Source: an uncultured bacterium
Lineage (GTDB): Bacteria > Chlamydiota > Chlamydiia > Chlamydiales > VFKH01
DNA length: 36,831 bases
Direction of reading: 5' to 3'
Assembly: GCA_903839985.1 (NCBI GenBank)
Contig: CAIMEJ010000053.1
Span: 1 to 36,831, forward strand
Shown in pieces: positions 1 through 7,947 of this stretch. A program made the position numbers and the translations under genes. The notes under the pieces were generated by a model, which was not told the DNA's origin, did no database searches, and was given only the letters and a program-made list of their open reading frames with translations. Within the stretch, counting starts at the first letter, position 1, and every line of letters starts with the position of its first letter.

Positions 1-2
1 CA

Positions 3-173
3 AGTCTAGAGCGTATTTTGGAGGCTTTAAAAAATAAGAAAACAGTCGTCATTCAAATAGGTAATTATCAATCTGTAATCCCCTCTTGCAACTTTCCTGA
101 GATCCTAGCTGATAAATTTGGCATACAAAATTGCGTTCCCAGGTTAGTATATCAGGCGATCCCTATTTTCTAA
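3..173 (+). CDS. 3' end of an unrecognised gene (partial)
   Basis: An open frame runs from the window edge to a TAA at 171-173 and encodes the last 56 residues of a protein ending in ...LVYQAIPIF. It is open from base 3, while the other two plus-strand frames stop within the first 36 bases. The stop lies 10 bp before the next gene, which suggests transcription continues into the small exported-protein genes. No motif is recognisable in this fragment, so no function is proposed. The N-terminus lies outside the window. Confidence 0.6.
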   Translation, partial: SLERILEALKNKKTVVIQIGNYQSVIPSCNFPEILADKFGIQNCVPRLVYQAIPIF

Positions 174-183
174 GGATGTTTGA

Positions 184-369
184 ATGAAAAAAATTGTCGC
201 CTTTTTCTTATTGCTTAACGTCGCTATTTCCGCTCAAACGCAATCCAAAGCTGCCACGAAAGGGCTTTTTTCCGATGTTAATATAAGCACTACAACGGCT
301 CTTGGCCTTACAGCTGTTGTAGGTGTTGCCGCAGCCATTCTTATTTATAACTCTAACACTTCCCATTAA
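184..369 (+). CDS. small exported protein with hydrophobic C-terminal segment and terminal His (His-tail family, member 1)
   Basis: A 61-residue protein with a Sec-type signal peptide (MKK, then a hydrophobic core to about residue 17, likely cleaved near ISA-QTQ). After about 20 polar residues comes a second hydrophobic Ala/Val/Gly-rich stretch (about 37-55), and the chain ends NSNTSH. It is the shortest of four neighbouring genes sharing this architecture; its tail has one His where the others have two or three. The start is ATG with GGA about 7 nt upstream (TAAGGATGTTTGA). The next gene begins 12 bp downstream with a similar TAAGGAT leader, so the two are probably co-transcribed. Function is unknown. 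Anchoring of the mature protein by the C-terminal segment is an inference. Confidence 0.65.
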   Translation: MKKIVAFFLLLNVAISAQTQSKAATKGLFSDVNISTTTALGLTAVVGVAAAILIYNSNTSH

Positions 370-381
370 GGATAACCTTCC

Positions 382-588
382 ATGAAAAAAATCCTCCTCT
401 TAACGCTTCTCTCCTTTTCTACTATTCATGCCGCAAGTCAACAAGGACCACGCCCAAAAGCTGTTTCTGACGGCATACTCGGTGCTCATACAGCTAGCAT
501 CGTGGCTGTCAGCATCGGTATTGTGGCCGCGGCAACTGGCATTGCTATTATTACAGCTAATAACTCCCAAACCTCCCATTCTCATTAA
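382..588 (+). CDS. small exported protein with TM segment and SHSH tail (His-tail family, member 2)
   Basis: A 68-residue protein: signal peptide [17 protein letters not shown] (probable cleavage after HA), a short polar stretch rich in Gln/Arg/Pro, a hydrophobic segment at about 38-58 (VAVSIGIVAAATGIAII), then NNSQTSHSH. The same pattern of hydrophobic segment, Asn-Asn-Ser, then alternating His recurs in the genes at 630 and 1491. The ATG follows TAAGGATAACCTTCC. No enzymatic motif is visible. A frame-shifted overlapping ORF at 428-625 lacks a signal peptide and is a shadow. Function unknown. Confidence 0.65.
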   Translation: MKKILLLTLLSFSTIHAASQQGPRPKAVSDGILGAHTASIVAVSIGIVAAATGIAIITANNSQTSHSH

Positions 589-605
589 ACCATCCTCTGA
601 TACAT

Positions 606-629
606 ATCAGGAGCTAACGAAGTAATTAA
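606..629 (+). promoter_or_regulatory. conserved 24-nt leader immediately before the start codon (copy 1)
   Basis: The 24 bases directly upstream of the ATG at 630 (ATCAGGAGCTAACGAAGTAA plus TTAA) match the 24 bases upstream of the ATG at 1491 at 20 positions, with identical spacing to the start codon. CAGGAG and ACGAAG are both possible Shine-Dalgarno elements. The extent of the match, beyond a ribosome site, suggests gene duplication with its leader or a shared translational control element. Confidence 0.5.
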
Positions 630-1307
630 ATGAAAAAAACTATATTTATTGCGCTTATTTTTTGCATAAACGCCCCCCTATCAACGCTCTATGCTCTAGC
701 TCCTTATGAAGAACTCTCTTTGGATACACCTACGTCGTTAGCCGTCCCTTCATCTGAATTAAATGCATCACTACCCCCTGAAGCAAGTCAACCTTCCCCT
801 GCTCAGCCAATCACATCCCTGCATACATCTGCGGAATCCCCCTCAACCCCATTTGAATCAAACGAATCGGTGACTACTGAATCAAACTCGTTGTTACCTA
901 TTGAATCAGACGCCCTTTCAACGACAAGTGAACCAAATACATCTGCAGCTACTGAATCCCTGACCATTTCAACTGGAGCAGATTCAACTGCATCTCTAGT
1001 TACGGCAGCAGAATCTCCTTCTACAATACTTGAACCAAACGCTTCACTAGCTGCTGAATCAAATGCTAGCTCTGCTACTAGCCAAGCAACTGCATCAGTA
1101 ATGCCTCGTGCAGCCTCTTCTTCTGCTACAGTTGAGGCAAAAAAACCTGTTATTTTGCAAAGAAAGCCTTTAGCTGCTTCACGTGGCGCGCTGAATGGCA
1201 CAACAGGAGGAACTTTAGCAGTTGGTCTTGGAGTCGGAGCAAGCATTCTGGCCATAGCATTAATTTCTAATAATACGAGTTTATCAGCTCACGCTCATGC
1301 TCATTAA
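630..1307 (+). CDS. exported Ser/Thr/Glu-rich protein with C-terminal TM segment and HAHAHAH tail (His-tail family, member 3)
   Basis: A 225-residue protein. The signal peptide covers about residues 1-22 (MKKTIFIALIFCINAPLSTLYA). Residues about 30-170 are low complexity, dominated by Ser, Thr, Ala, Glu and Pro, with a degenerate repeated element of the type E-x-N-x-S-x-A-x-E-S (for example EPNTSAATES and EPNASLAAES). A Gly-rich hydrophobic segment follows (about 189-211), then SNNTSLSAHAHAHAH-like sequence at the end. The middle resembles an extended surface stalk; the C-terminal third is clearly related to the neighbours at 382 and 1491. An antiparallel 150-codon ORF is a compositional shadow. 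It could be a surface-exposed or inclusion-lumen protein. Function is unknown and glycosylation is not implied by the sequence. Confidence 0.65.
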   Translation: MKKTIFIALIFCINAPLSTLYALAPYEELSLDTPTSLAVPSSELNASLPPEASQPSPAQPITSLHTSAESPSTPFESNESVTTESNSLLPIESDALSTTSEPNTSAATESLTISTGADSTASLVTAAESPSTILEPNASLAAESNASSATSQATASVMPRAASSSATVEAKKPVILQRKPLAASRGALNGTTGGTLAVGLGVGASILAIALISNNTSLSAHAHAH

Positions 1308-1442
1308 GCTCTTGTTGGCAGAAAGATCTTAACCTACTCTATCTACAAAGCCTGAAAAGTCTACCGAAAGACATTTACCCCCGCCCCTAAAATAAGCTAC
1401 CCAAAATCTATGATAAATATTAAAAAAATATATATTATATTT

Positions 1443-1458
1443 GCTCTAAAATAAGAGC
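1443..1458. repeat. short inverted repeat in the 1308-1490 intergenic gap
   Basis: GCTCT-AAAATA-AGAGC forms 5-bp arms within an AT-rich promoter-like stretch. The core CTAAAATAAG also occurs at 1387-1396, 59 bp upstream. It could be a regulator site for the lipoprotein gene at 1491, or chance in AT-rich DNA. Apart from this and the leader at 1467, nothing else is recognisable in the gap. Confidence 0.25.
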
Positions 1459-1466
1459 GGATGTTA

Positions 1467-1490
1467 ATCAGAAGCTAACGAGGTAACAAA
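1467..1490 (+). promoter_or_regulatory. conserved 24-nt leader immediately before the start codon (copy 2)
   Basis: This is the counterpart of the leader at 606-629. It reads ATCAGAAGCTAACGAGGTAA plus CAAA and abuts the ATG at 1491. ACGAGG is a good Shine-Dalgarno candidate at a usable distance. The shared 20 of 24 positions supports a common origin for the two genes. Confidence 0.5.
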
Positions 1491-1793
1491 ATGAAAAAAT
1501 ATATAGCTCTATTAACAGTTTCAACTTTTATATCTTTAACTTTAACTTCTTGTACAGAAGCTAATATAAATGCTTATCTTAATAATCCAGTAGTCAGTGG
1601 AGCGACTGATCCACAACCTACCTTCCAAGGTGGGGTAGTCACTCCACAACCTAGTGCCGTATCGGCTGGTGCTACTAGTGGAATAAGCACCGGTACTGCA
1701 GTTGCAGGAGTAGCCGTTGCAGCAGCCATTGGTGCTGTAGCCGGTATTGCTGCTAGTGGCAATAATTCTTCTGGCCATGCCCATTCGCATTAA
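1491..1793 (+). CDS. putative lipoprotein with Gly/Ala-rich TM segment and GHAHSH tail (His-tail family, member 4)
   Basis: A 100-residue protein with a lipobox at residues 18-21 (L-T-S-C21), so the predicted mature protein is acylated on Cys21. This differs from its three neighbours, which have ordinary signal peptides. After a Gln/Pro/Thr-rich linker (about 30-58), a long Gly/Ala/Val stretch (about 63-90) resembles a glycine-zipper membrane helix. The chain ends GNNSSGHAHSH. The tail matches SNNTSLSAHAH-type endings upstream. It could be an envelope-tethered metal- or pH-responsive protein; neither is shown by the sequence. A 186-bp gap upstream and the repeated leader suggest its own promoter. 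Confidence 0.65.
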   Translation: MKKYIALLTVSTFISLTLTSCTEANINAYLNNPVVSGATDPQPTFQGGVVTPQPSAVSAGATSGISTGTAVAGVAVAAAIGAVAGIAASGNNSSGHAHSH

Positions 1794-1859
1794 TGAATAG
1801 ATGCTTGCCTCTTGCTAGGTAATTTTGTTAGTATGGATAAAATACTCTAAGAGGTTCTT

Positions 1860-2213
1860 GTGCAAAAAGCTCCCCATTTAGCCTTTAGTTGCCTTAAGTG
1901 TAGGGAGCCTGTATCTTTTTGCATATGGAATGAAGCTCCTGTATGTTGTGATCACTGCCAAAAAAATTATCGTTTTTCTGATGAGATTACAGGGAAACTC
2001 AAAAAATTCGAGGCGCTCTGCCGTCAAATTCACGCCAGCGAAGAGATACTTGGTGACACCGCCGTAGCCATTGATGTAGGATCGAAACAAGTGCGTGTAC
2101 CCTTTAGACTTCTTTTAACACGCCTAGGATCCGTTCTTACTTTAGAAATGGGCGAACAAAAACTAGAAATAACTTTTCGTACAGAGCCTCTGGCTGATTG
2201 TATATCAAAATAA
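1860..2213 (+). CDS. small zinc-ribbon protein of unknown function
   Basis: A 117-residue protein starting at GTG with AAGAGG five bases upstream; there is no usable in-frame ATG. The N-terminal 35 residues hold two Cys pairs, C11-x2-C14 and C30-x2-C33, the spacing of a zinc ribbon, with an extra C21 and C29. The remainder has short beta-like segments and no recognisable enzyme motif. It ends 10 bp before tal, so the two are probably co-transcribed. The ribbon suggests nucleic-acid or protein binding, but no function can be assigned. Confidence 0.6.
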   Translation: MQKAPHLAFSCLKCREPVSFCIWNEAPVCCDHCQKNYRFSDEITGKLKKFEALCRQIHASEEILGDTAVAIDVGSKQVRVPFRLLLTRLGSVLTLEMGEQKLEITFRTEPLADCISK

Positions 2214-2223
2214 GGAAATTATT

Positions 2224-3183
2224 ATGCCTAATAAATTAGAAAATCTTAAAAAACTGACAACAGTTGTTTCTGATACAGGCGATATTAACGCTATTAAGCA
2301 ATATACCCCTATTGATGCAACAACTAACCCCTCTCTCATTTATCAAGCAGCGGAACTTCCTCAGTATGAGTTTCTTGTTACAGCAGCTATTAACTGGGCT
2401 AAAAAAATAGCAGCGTCTTCCGAAGAAGCTAAACATCTGGTTATCGATCGTCTTACCGTTGATTTTGGTAAGGAAATTCTCAAAATTGTGCCTGGCCGCG
2501 TTTCTACAGAAGTAGACGCTCGTCTTTCCTTTGATACGCAAAAAAGCATTGATAAAGCTCACTATTTAATCGGCCTTTATGAGGAAGCTGGAATCGATCG
2601 TAAACGTATTCTCATTAAGCTCGCCTCCACATGGGAAGGTATTGAAGCTGCAAAAGTGCTAGAAAAAGAAGGCATTCACTGTAATATGACGCTGATGTTT
2701 AGTCTTGTACAAGCAGTTGCCGCCGCAAATGCTGGAGCCACCCTCATCTCCCCTTTTGTGGGACGTATTCTAGACTGGCACCTCAAGCAGGAGGGCAAAA
2801 CAGCTATAAATGCTGTTGATGATCCAGGTGTCCATTCCGTAGAGACTATTTATAACTATTACAAATACTTCGATTATAAAACACAGGTGATGGGAGCTTC
2901 TTTCCGTAACACGGGTGAAATTCTAGAACTAGCGGGCTGTGATCTACTCACCATTGCCCCTAAATTTCTGGAGGAACTCCAAAAAACAGAAGGTGAGGTT
3001 CCTTCAAAGCTTTCTTTAGCTGCAGCTAAAAAAACGGCTCCTCAAAAGCTCTCATTTAATGAGGGTGAGTTCCGCTTTCTTTTTAATGATGATGCAATGG
3101 CTACTGAAAAGCTTGCTGAAGGCATACGCCATTTTGCTAAAGATCTTGTAAAGCTTGAAGCTTTTATCGCTACAAAGTTTTAG
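2224..3183 (+). CDS. tal: transaldolase
   Basis: Transfers a dihydroxyacetone unit between sugar phosphates in the non-oxidative pentose phosphate pathway, through a Schiff base on an active-site lysine. The 319-residue length and alignment fit the TalA/TalB class. DATTNPSL lies at 31-38, and the catalytic lysine is K132 in [12 protein letters not shown], the same number as in E. coli TalB. The start ATG follows AAGGAAATT. A 10-bp-stem terminator follows the stop. The position next to rpoC, transcribed convergently, matches the chlamydial gene order. No key residue is missing. Confidence 0.96.
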   Translation: MPNKLENLKKLTTVVSDTGDINAIKQYTPIDATTNPSLIYQAAELPQYEFLVTAAINWAKKIAASSEEAKHLVIDRLTVDFGKEILKIVPGRVSTEVDARLSFDTQKSIDKAHYLIGLYEEAGIDRKRILIKLASTWEGIEAAKVLEKEGIHCNMTLMFSLVQAVAAANAGATLISPFVGRILDWHLKQEGKTAINAVDDPGVHSVETIYNYYKYFDYKTQVMGASFRNTGEILELAGCDLLTIAPKFLEELQKTEGEVPSKLSLAAAKKTAPQKLSFNEGEFRFLFNDDAMATEKLAEGIRHFAKDLVKLEAFIATKF

Positions 3184-3202
3184 GATACAAATCTATAAAG
3201 CT

Positions 3203-3227
3203 AAGGCATCTCTTTTTGAGATGCCTT
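3203..3227 (+). terminator. terminator after tal
   Basis: A perfect 10-bp stem (AAGGCATCTC / GAGATGCCTT) encloses a five-T loop, 20 bp past the tal stop, followed by a T-rich stretch (GATTGTTCGTTATTTTT). It separates tal from the convergent gene at 3252. Confidence 0.75.
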
Positions 3228-3251
3228 GATTGTTCGTTATTTTTATATCTA

Positions 3252-3626
3252 TTAAGCTGGAAAGGCTTTAGTCCAGATATTTTGAATAGACTCATCTGTT
3301 AATTCGGGGAAAATACCTATTTCCCGGGCAGCAAATCTCGATTCTTGGGGTTTTGTAATATAGAGCATTTTTAGATCGTTAACGAGCATATGACGATAAC
3401 AATTAATAGGTGTCTGCCTATCTGTAGACGATGGTTTAAAGAATGATGCTTCTAAAATTTTAGTAGCAAATGTATCCATACTTACACAGCCCAGTAATCC
3501 TCTAATAATAACAACCCTCTCCCCTCTTTTTAATGTGGGTTGAGCAGATTGCATGATGTTATTAAGAAGACTATAATCTGATTCAGTTGATAAAGAATTT
3601 AAGGCATGAGGAAGGGAATAGGTCAT
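3252..3626 (-). CDS. hypothetical protein between rpoC and tal
   Basis: A 124-residue protein that I do not recognise. It has no signal peptide or membrane segment, and no metal-binding or nucleotide-binding motif is visible. The ATG is preceded by AAAAAGGG at a workable distance. It lies downstream of rpoC in the same direction, but a strong hairpin separates the two, so it probably has its own promoter or relies on readthrough. A lineage-specific protein is likely. An antiparallel or missed-function explanation cannot be excluded, hence the moderate confidence. Confidence 0.55.
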   Translation of the reverse strand: MTYSLPHALNSLSTESDYSLLNNIMQSAQPTLKRGERVVIIRGLLGCVSMDTFATKILEASFFKPSSTDRQTPINCYRHMLVNDLKMLYITKPQESRFAAREIGIFPELTDESIQNIWTKAFPA

Positions 3627-3667
3627 AAAAAACCCTTTTTAAATGTGAATTATAAATTGAAGAATAA

Positions 3668-3694
3668 ATACCCCCTCCGAAAAGAAGGGGGTAT
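3668..3694 (-). terminator. terminator after rpoC
   Basis: On the minus strand, ATACCCCCT pairs with the 3' arm to give a 9-bp stem (five G-C pairs) around a 9-nt loop, only 6 bp past the rpoC stop. A classic U-tract is poor, though an A/T-rich stretch follows. It most likely ends the rpoB-rpoC transcript. Confidence 0.65.
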
Positions 3695-3699
3695 GATTT

Positions 3700-6600
3700 T
3701 TAGACGCTAACGAAGTCGAAGACAATACTGCCTTCAAGTTCTGATTCAGCGATTTTACGCACGTCCATATAGTGAGCAAAGCCTGTACCACTTGGGATAC
3801 GTTGGCCCATGATGATGCTCTCTTTATGACCACGGCGCATATCTACTTTCCCACTGCATGCAGCGTCTGTTAAGATACGTGTTGTATCTTGGAACGATGC
3901 CGCCGACATGAACGACTCTGTGGCTAGAGAAGCTTTCGTAATACCTAGGAGAAGTGGAGTAGCAGTTGCCGGCTTACCACCATCTTCTAAGGCTTTTTTG
4001 TTCTCTTCAAAGAACTCTTTACGTGTTACTTCTTCACCGAAGAGCAATGTTGTATCACCTGGGTCATTGATACGCACTTTTTGCAGCATCTGACGGATAA
4101 TAATTTCAATGTGCTTGTCGTTGATATCCACACCTTGTAGGCGATAAACTTCTTGCACTTGGTTCACGAGATATTTTTGTAGCTCTCTAACGCCGCAAAT
4201 ATCTAGGATCTCGTGAGGAACAACTAGACCATCTGTAAGCTGCTGACCTTTAGACACATGATCGCCTTTTTGAACGATTAAGTGTTTTGTCAGAGGAATA
4301 AGATGCTCTTCTTCCATACCCGATACTTCATCACAAACAACCACAAGACGTTTGTTTTTCTGGTTGCCTCTGAAGTCTACAACACCATCCAATTTCGCAA
4401 TTTCTGCGGCATCTTTTGGTTTACGTGCTTCAAAAAGCTCTGCAACACGTGGAAGACCACCGGTAATATCCTTTGTACGGATAGCAGCGCGTGGAAGTCT
4501 TGCGAGCAGACGACCGGCTTTTACAATCTGGTCTTCTTGAACAGAAATAATAGCCCCTGAAGGTATTGCGTAGGTACCAAGAAGCTCTGTACACTGTTTA
4601 TCAGCATAAATAGCAATCTGAGGATGGAGTTCTCCCCTGTATTGTTTAACAACTAGCTCTACTTGCCCTGTCTGTTTGTTGACCTCTTTTTCTGTAGAGA
4701 TACCCTCGACAAGATCCATATATTTAATGTAACCAGGACGGTCGCAAATAATAGGGATATTATGTTGTTCACAAAGAGCAATTTTTTCACCCTTTTTAAT
4801 AGGCGTAGCATCTTCTACAAGAATCTTTGTACCTAGTTCCGCAGAGAATGTCTGCAGTGGTTCAATAGATTTTGCTGTAAGAAGTTTTTTATACTCTTCG
4901 ATTGTGCGATTTTCATCACGTACAACATGAAGAGAACCATTTTTATTAAGAACAAGCCAGTGTCCATCTTCATCTTGAACAGTACGTAGGTCATGATAGA
5001 CCAAGATACCATCTTCTTCTACGATGAGCTCTGGTTGTGATCCAGCAGAAGCGATACCACCAAGGTGGAACGTTCTCATCGTCAACTGTGTACCTGGTTC
5101 ACCAATGGATTGTGCACCAACGATACCTACAGCTTCACCAAGACCTACGAGGCGTCCATTGGCCAAATTAAGACCATAACACTTAGCACAAACACCACGT
5201 CTGCTTTCACATGTAAGAACAGAGCGTATTTTTACTGTTTCATAACCCGCATCATCAATTGATTCGGACTGAATATTTGTAAGAATATCACCAGCATGTG
5301 CTAGGAGGACATTTTTATCACCAGGAAGGTATATATTATCGCACACTGTACGACCATAAATACGATCTTTGAGAGGAAGTAGCTCTTCTTGGCCCTGCTT
5401 AATTGCAGAAACTTCGATACCATTAAGAGTATAGCAATCCTCTTCCATAACAATAACATCTTGTGCAACGTCTACAAGACGACGTGTCAAATAACCTGAG
5501 TCCGCAGTTTTCAAAGCGGTGTCGGCCAAACCTTTACGCGCACCATGCGAAGAAATAAAGTACTCAAGTACTGTTAATCCTTCACGGAAGTTTGATGTAA
5601 TGGGTGACTCGATAATCTCACCTGATGGTTTTGCCATCAAACCACGAAGAGCACCTAGCTGTTTCACCTGTGATTTGTTACCACGAGCTCCCGAGTCCAT
5701 CATAAGATAGAGAGGATTATGGCGATTATCTTTTACTTCAGAAATAAGGCTAAAGAGTTCTTCAGAAAGAACATCCGTTACCTCGGTCCAAATAGCCACG
5801 ATCTTAGAGTGACGCTCACCATCGGTGATGATACCATCTTCGTATTGCTTTTTCACTATAGCTACACGCTCATAGGCTTTTTCTAGAAGTACGGCCTTAT
5901 TAGGAGGAACACGTACGTCACGAACACCCATAGAAATAGCGGCTTTTGTTGATTCGGCAAAGCCCATGTTCTTGAGGTTATCAAGGAACTGCACAGTAGC
6001 CTCGAGTCCTACTTTTTTGTAGCACTCTAAAACAAGTCCACTGAGCTTTTTCTTAGGTAGGCTATAGTTTTGGAAACCAAGAGCTTCTGGAACAATGGTG
6101 TTGAAGATAACACGACCTGGTGTTGTCTCAATAATACCATCGGGCAGACGCAATTTGATACGCTCATGCACATGAAGACCACGGCCTAGCGCATCATATC
6201 TTTGGGGCTCTCCGTTAGATACAGGTATAGAGTCTGTAATAGCTGCAAGAGCTAAAAGAACCTCTTCTTTATCTTTGAAGACCTTTGTTTTCCCGCCATG
6301 TTCTTCAGGAATGTAGAGAGGATCTAGCATCAAGTAGTAAAGCCCTAGAGTCATATCCTTGGAAGGAACGGCAGAGGGTTTACCAGAAGAAGGCAAGAAG
6401 ATGTTATCCGGTGCCATCATAAGAAGCTTAGCTTCTAGCTGCGCTTCTACAGAAAGAGGCACGTGAACAGCCATTTGGTCCCCGTCAAAGTCGGCGTTAT
6501 AAGCTTCGCAGACAAGCGGATGGACACGAATAGCTTTACCTTCAATCAGAACAGGTTCAAAAGCTTGTATACCTAAACGGTGCAGTGTAGGCGCACGGTT

Positions 6601-7935
6601 AAGTAAAACTGGATGTCCTTTAATAACTTCTTCCAGAACATCCCATACTTCTGGAGCCTTACGTTGAATCATGCGCTTAGCGGAACGTATTGTATAGACG
6701 AGCCCTAAATCTTTTAGGCGCTTAACAATAAACGGTTCAAAAAGCTGCAAGGCCATCTCTTTAGGTAGACCACATTGACTAAACTTTAGTTCAGGACCTA
6801 CAATAATAACAGAACGTCCTGAGTAGTCGACACGTTTACCCAAAAGATTTTGACGGAAACGGCCCTGCTTACCTTTAAGCATCTCTGAAAGAGATTTTAA
6901 AGGTCTGTTGCCTGCACCCATGACAGGATGACCATGACGGCCATTGTCAAAAAGAGCGTCGACAGCTTCTTGCAACATACGTTTTTCATTACGTACGATA
7001 ACTTCAGGCGTTTTCAACTTTAAGATCGCTTTCAAACGATTATTACGGTTGATAACTCTACGATAGAGGTCGTTAAGATCGGATGTAGCAAAACGTCCAC
7101 CATCAAGAGGCACTAAAGGCCTAAGATCTGGTGGAATAACGGGAACGTTGGACATAACCATCCACTCAGGGTGGTTATCCGATTGAGAGAGTCCTTCGAC
7201 AATTTTCAAGCGTTTAGCAAGCTTCATACGTGCTTGCATAGACTTCGTCTTGCGTAATTTGTCTTTCAGTTCTAAAAGAAGGGCACCTAAATCTTCTGTT
7301 TTAAGAAGATCATGAATTGCTTCTGCACCCATTTTAGCTGTAAAAGCATCTCGGCCAAAACGTTCTACAGCTTCACGATAGTGTGTATCTGTAAGAAGTT
7401 GCTTTCTGTCTAGATCTGTTTTACCGGCATCTATAACGATATATTCTTCATAATAGATGACGCGTTCTAGATCAGAAGAAGAAAGACCTAAAATGTTCCC
7501 AATACGTGAAGGCATGGTTTTAAAAAACCAAATATGCACAACAGGAACTGCTAGTTCAATGTGCGCCATGCGTTCACGGCGAACTTTGGAAAGAGTTACT
7601 TCTACGCCGCAACGGTCACAAACGATACCTTTGTGCTTAATCTTCTTGTATTTACCGCAAGCACATTCCCAGTCCTTAGTAGGACCAAAAATTTTCTCGC
7701 AGAAAAGACCGCCCTTTTCTGGTTTAAAGGTACGGTAGTTGATCGTTTCGGGTTTCTTGATCTCACCACGTGACCATTCATTCTTTACAACATCATCAGA
7801 AGCCAGACCAATGCTCAGGATGTCAAAATCAGACTCCAGCATGTCATCTTCACGCTCTCTATGAGCCGGAGCTGCTTTCACAACAAGCTCCTGGTTCATA
7901 ACTATTTCTTGAGGATCGTCTAATCCACCTTTCAT
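3700..7935 (-). CDS. rpoC: DNA-directed RNA polymerase subunit beta'
   Basis: The catalytic beta' subunit, 1411 residues. The N-terminal zinc site CACG...CDRC is near residues 90-110, and the magnesium-binding NADFDGD is at 480-486. The bridge-helix/trigger-loop region and the C-terminal [10 protein letters not shown]-type segment are recognisable. ATG 7935 is chosen because AGGAG lies 8 nt upstream; this gives about 35 residues before the conserved region. An internal Met (MLESDFD) is an alternative start. It lies 12 bp downstream of rpoB in one operon, and a hairpin after the stop ends the transcript. Confidence 0.98.
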   Translation of the reverse strand: MKGGLDDPQEIVMNQELVVKAAPAHREREDDMLESDFDILSIGLASDDVVKNEWSRGEIKKPETINYRTFKPEKGGLFCEKIFGPTKDWECACGKYKKIKHKGIVCDRCGVEVTLSKVRRERMAHIELAVPVVHIWFFKTMPSRIGNILGLSSSDLERVIYYEEYIVIDAGKTDLDRKQLLTDTHYREAVERFGRDAFTAKMGAEAIHDLLKTEDLGALLLELKDKLRKTKSMQARMKLAKRLKIVEGLSQSDNHPEWMVMSNVPVIPPDLRPLVPLDGGRFATSDLNDLYRRVINRNNRLKAILKLKTPEVIVRNEKRMLQEAVDALFDNGRHGHPVMGAGNRPLKSLSEMLKGKQGRFRQNLLGKRVDYSGRSVIIVGPELKFSQCGLPKEMALQLFEPFIVKRLKDLGLVYTIRSAKRMIQRKAPEVWDVLEEVIKGHPVLLNRAPTLHRLGIQAFEPVLIEGKAIRVHPLVCEAYNADFDGDQMAVHVPLSVEAQLEAKLLMMAPDNIFLPSSGKPSAVPSKDMTLGLYYLMLDPLYIPEEHGGKTKVFKDKEEVLLALAAITDSIPVSNGEPQRYDALGRGLHVHERIKLRLPDGIIETTPGRVIFNTIVPEALGFQNYSLPKKKLSGLVLECYKKVGLEATVQFLDNLKNMGFAESTKAAISMGVRDVRVPPNKAVLLEKAYERVAIVKKQYEDGIITDGERHSKIVAIWTEVTDVLSEELFSLISEVKDNRHNPLYLMMDSGARGNKSQVKQLGALRGLMAKPSGEIIESPITSNFREGLTVLEYFISSHGARKGLADTALKTADSGYLTRRLVDVAQDVIVMEEDCYTLNGIEVSAIKQGQEELLPLKDRIYGRTVCDNIYLPGDKNVLLAHAGDILTNIQSESIDDAGYETVKIRSVLTCESRRGVCAKCYGLNLANGRLVGLGEAVGIVGAQSIGEPGTQLTMRTFHLGGIASAGSQPELIVEEDGILVYHDLRTVQDEDGHWLVLNKNGSLHVVRDENRTIEEYKKLLTAKSIEPLQTFSAELGTKILVEDATPIKKGEKIALCEQHNIPIICDRPGYIKYMDLVEGISTEKEVNKQTGQVELVVKQYRGELHPQIAIYADKQCTELLGTYAIPSGAIISVQEDQIVKAGRLLARLPRAAIRTKDITGGLPRVAELFEARKPKDAAEIAKLDGVVDFRGNQKNKRLVVVCDEVSGMEEEHLIPLTKHLIVQKGDHVSKGQQLTDGLVVPHEILDICGVRELQKYLVNQVQEVYRLQGVDINDKHIEIIIRQMLQKVRINDPGDTTLLFGEEVTRKEFFEENKKALEDGGKPATATPLLLGITKASLATESFMSAASFQDTTRILTDAACSGKVDMRRGHKESIIMGQRIPSGTGFAHYMDVRKIAESELEGSIVFDFVSV

Positions 7936-7947
7936 TCGCTGCTACTC

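Noticed and set aside
428-625. 65-codon plus-strand ORF overlapping the second small exported gene in another frame
   Set aside because: It lacks a signal peptide and ribosome site, while the overlapping frame fits the four-gene family.
803-1255. 150-codon minus-strand ORF opposite the exported Ser/Thr-rich gene
   Set aside because: It has no ribosome site and its composition mirrors the repetitive plus-strand codons; the plus-strand gene has a signal peptide and family-conserved tail.
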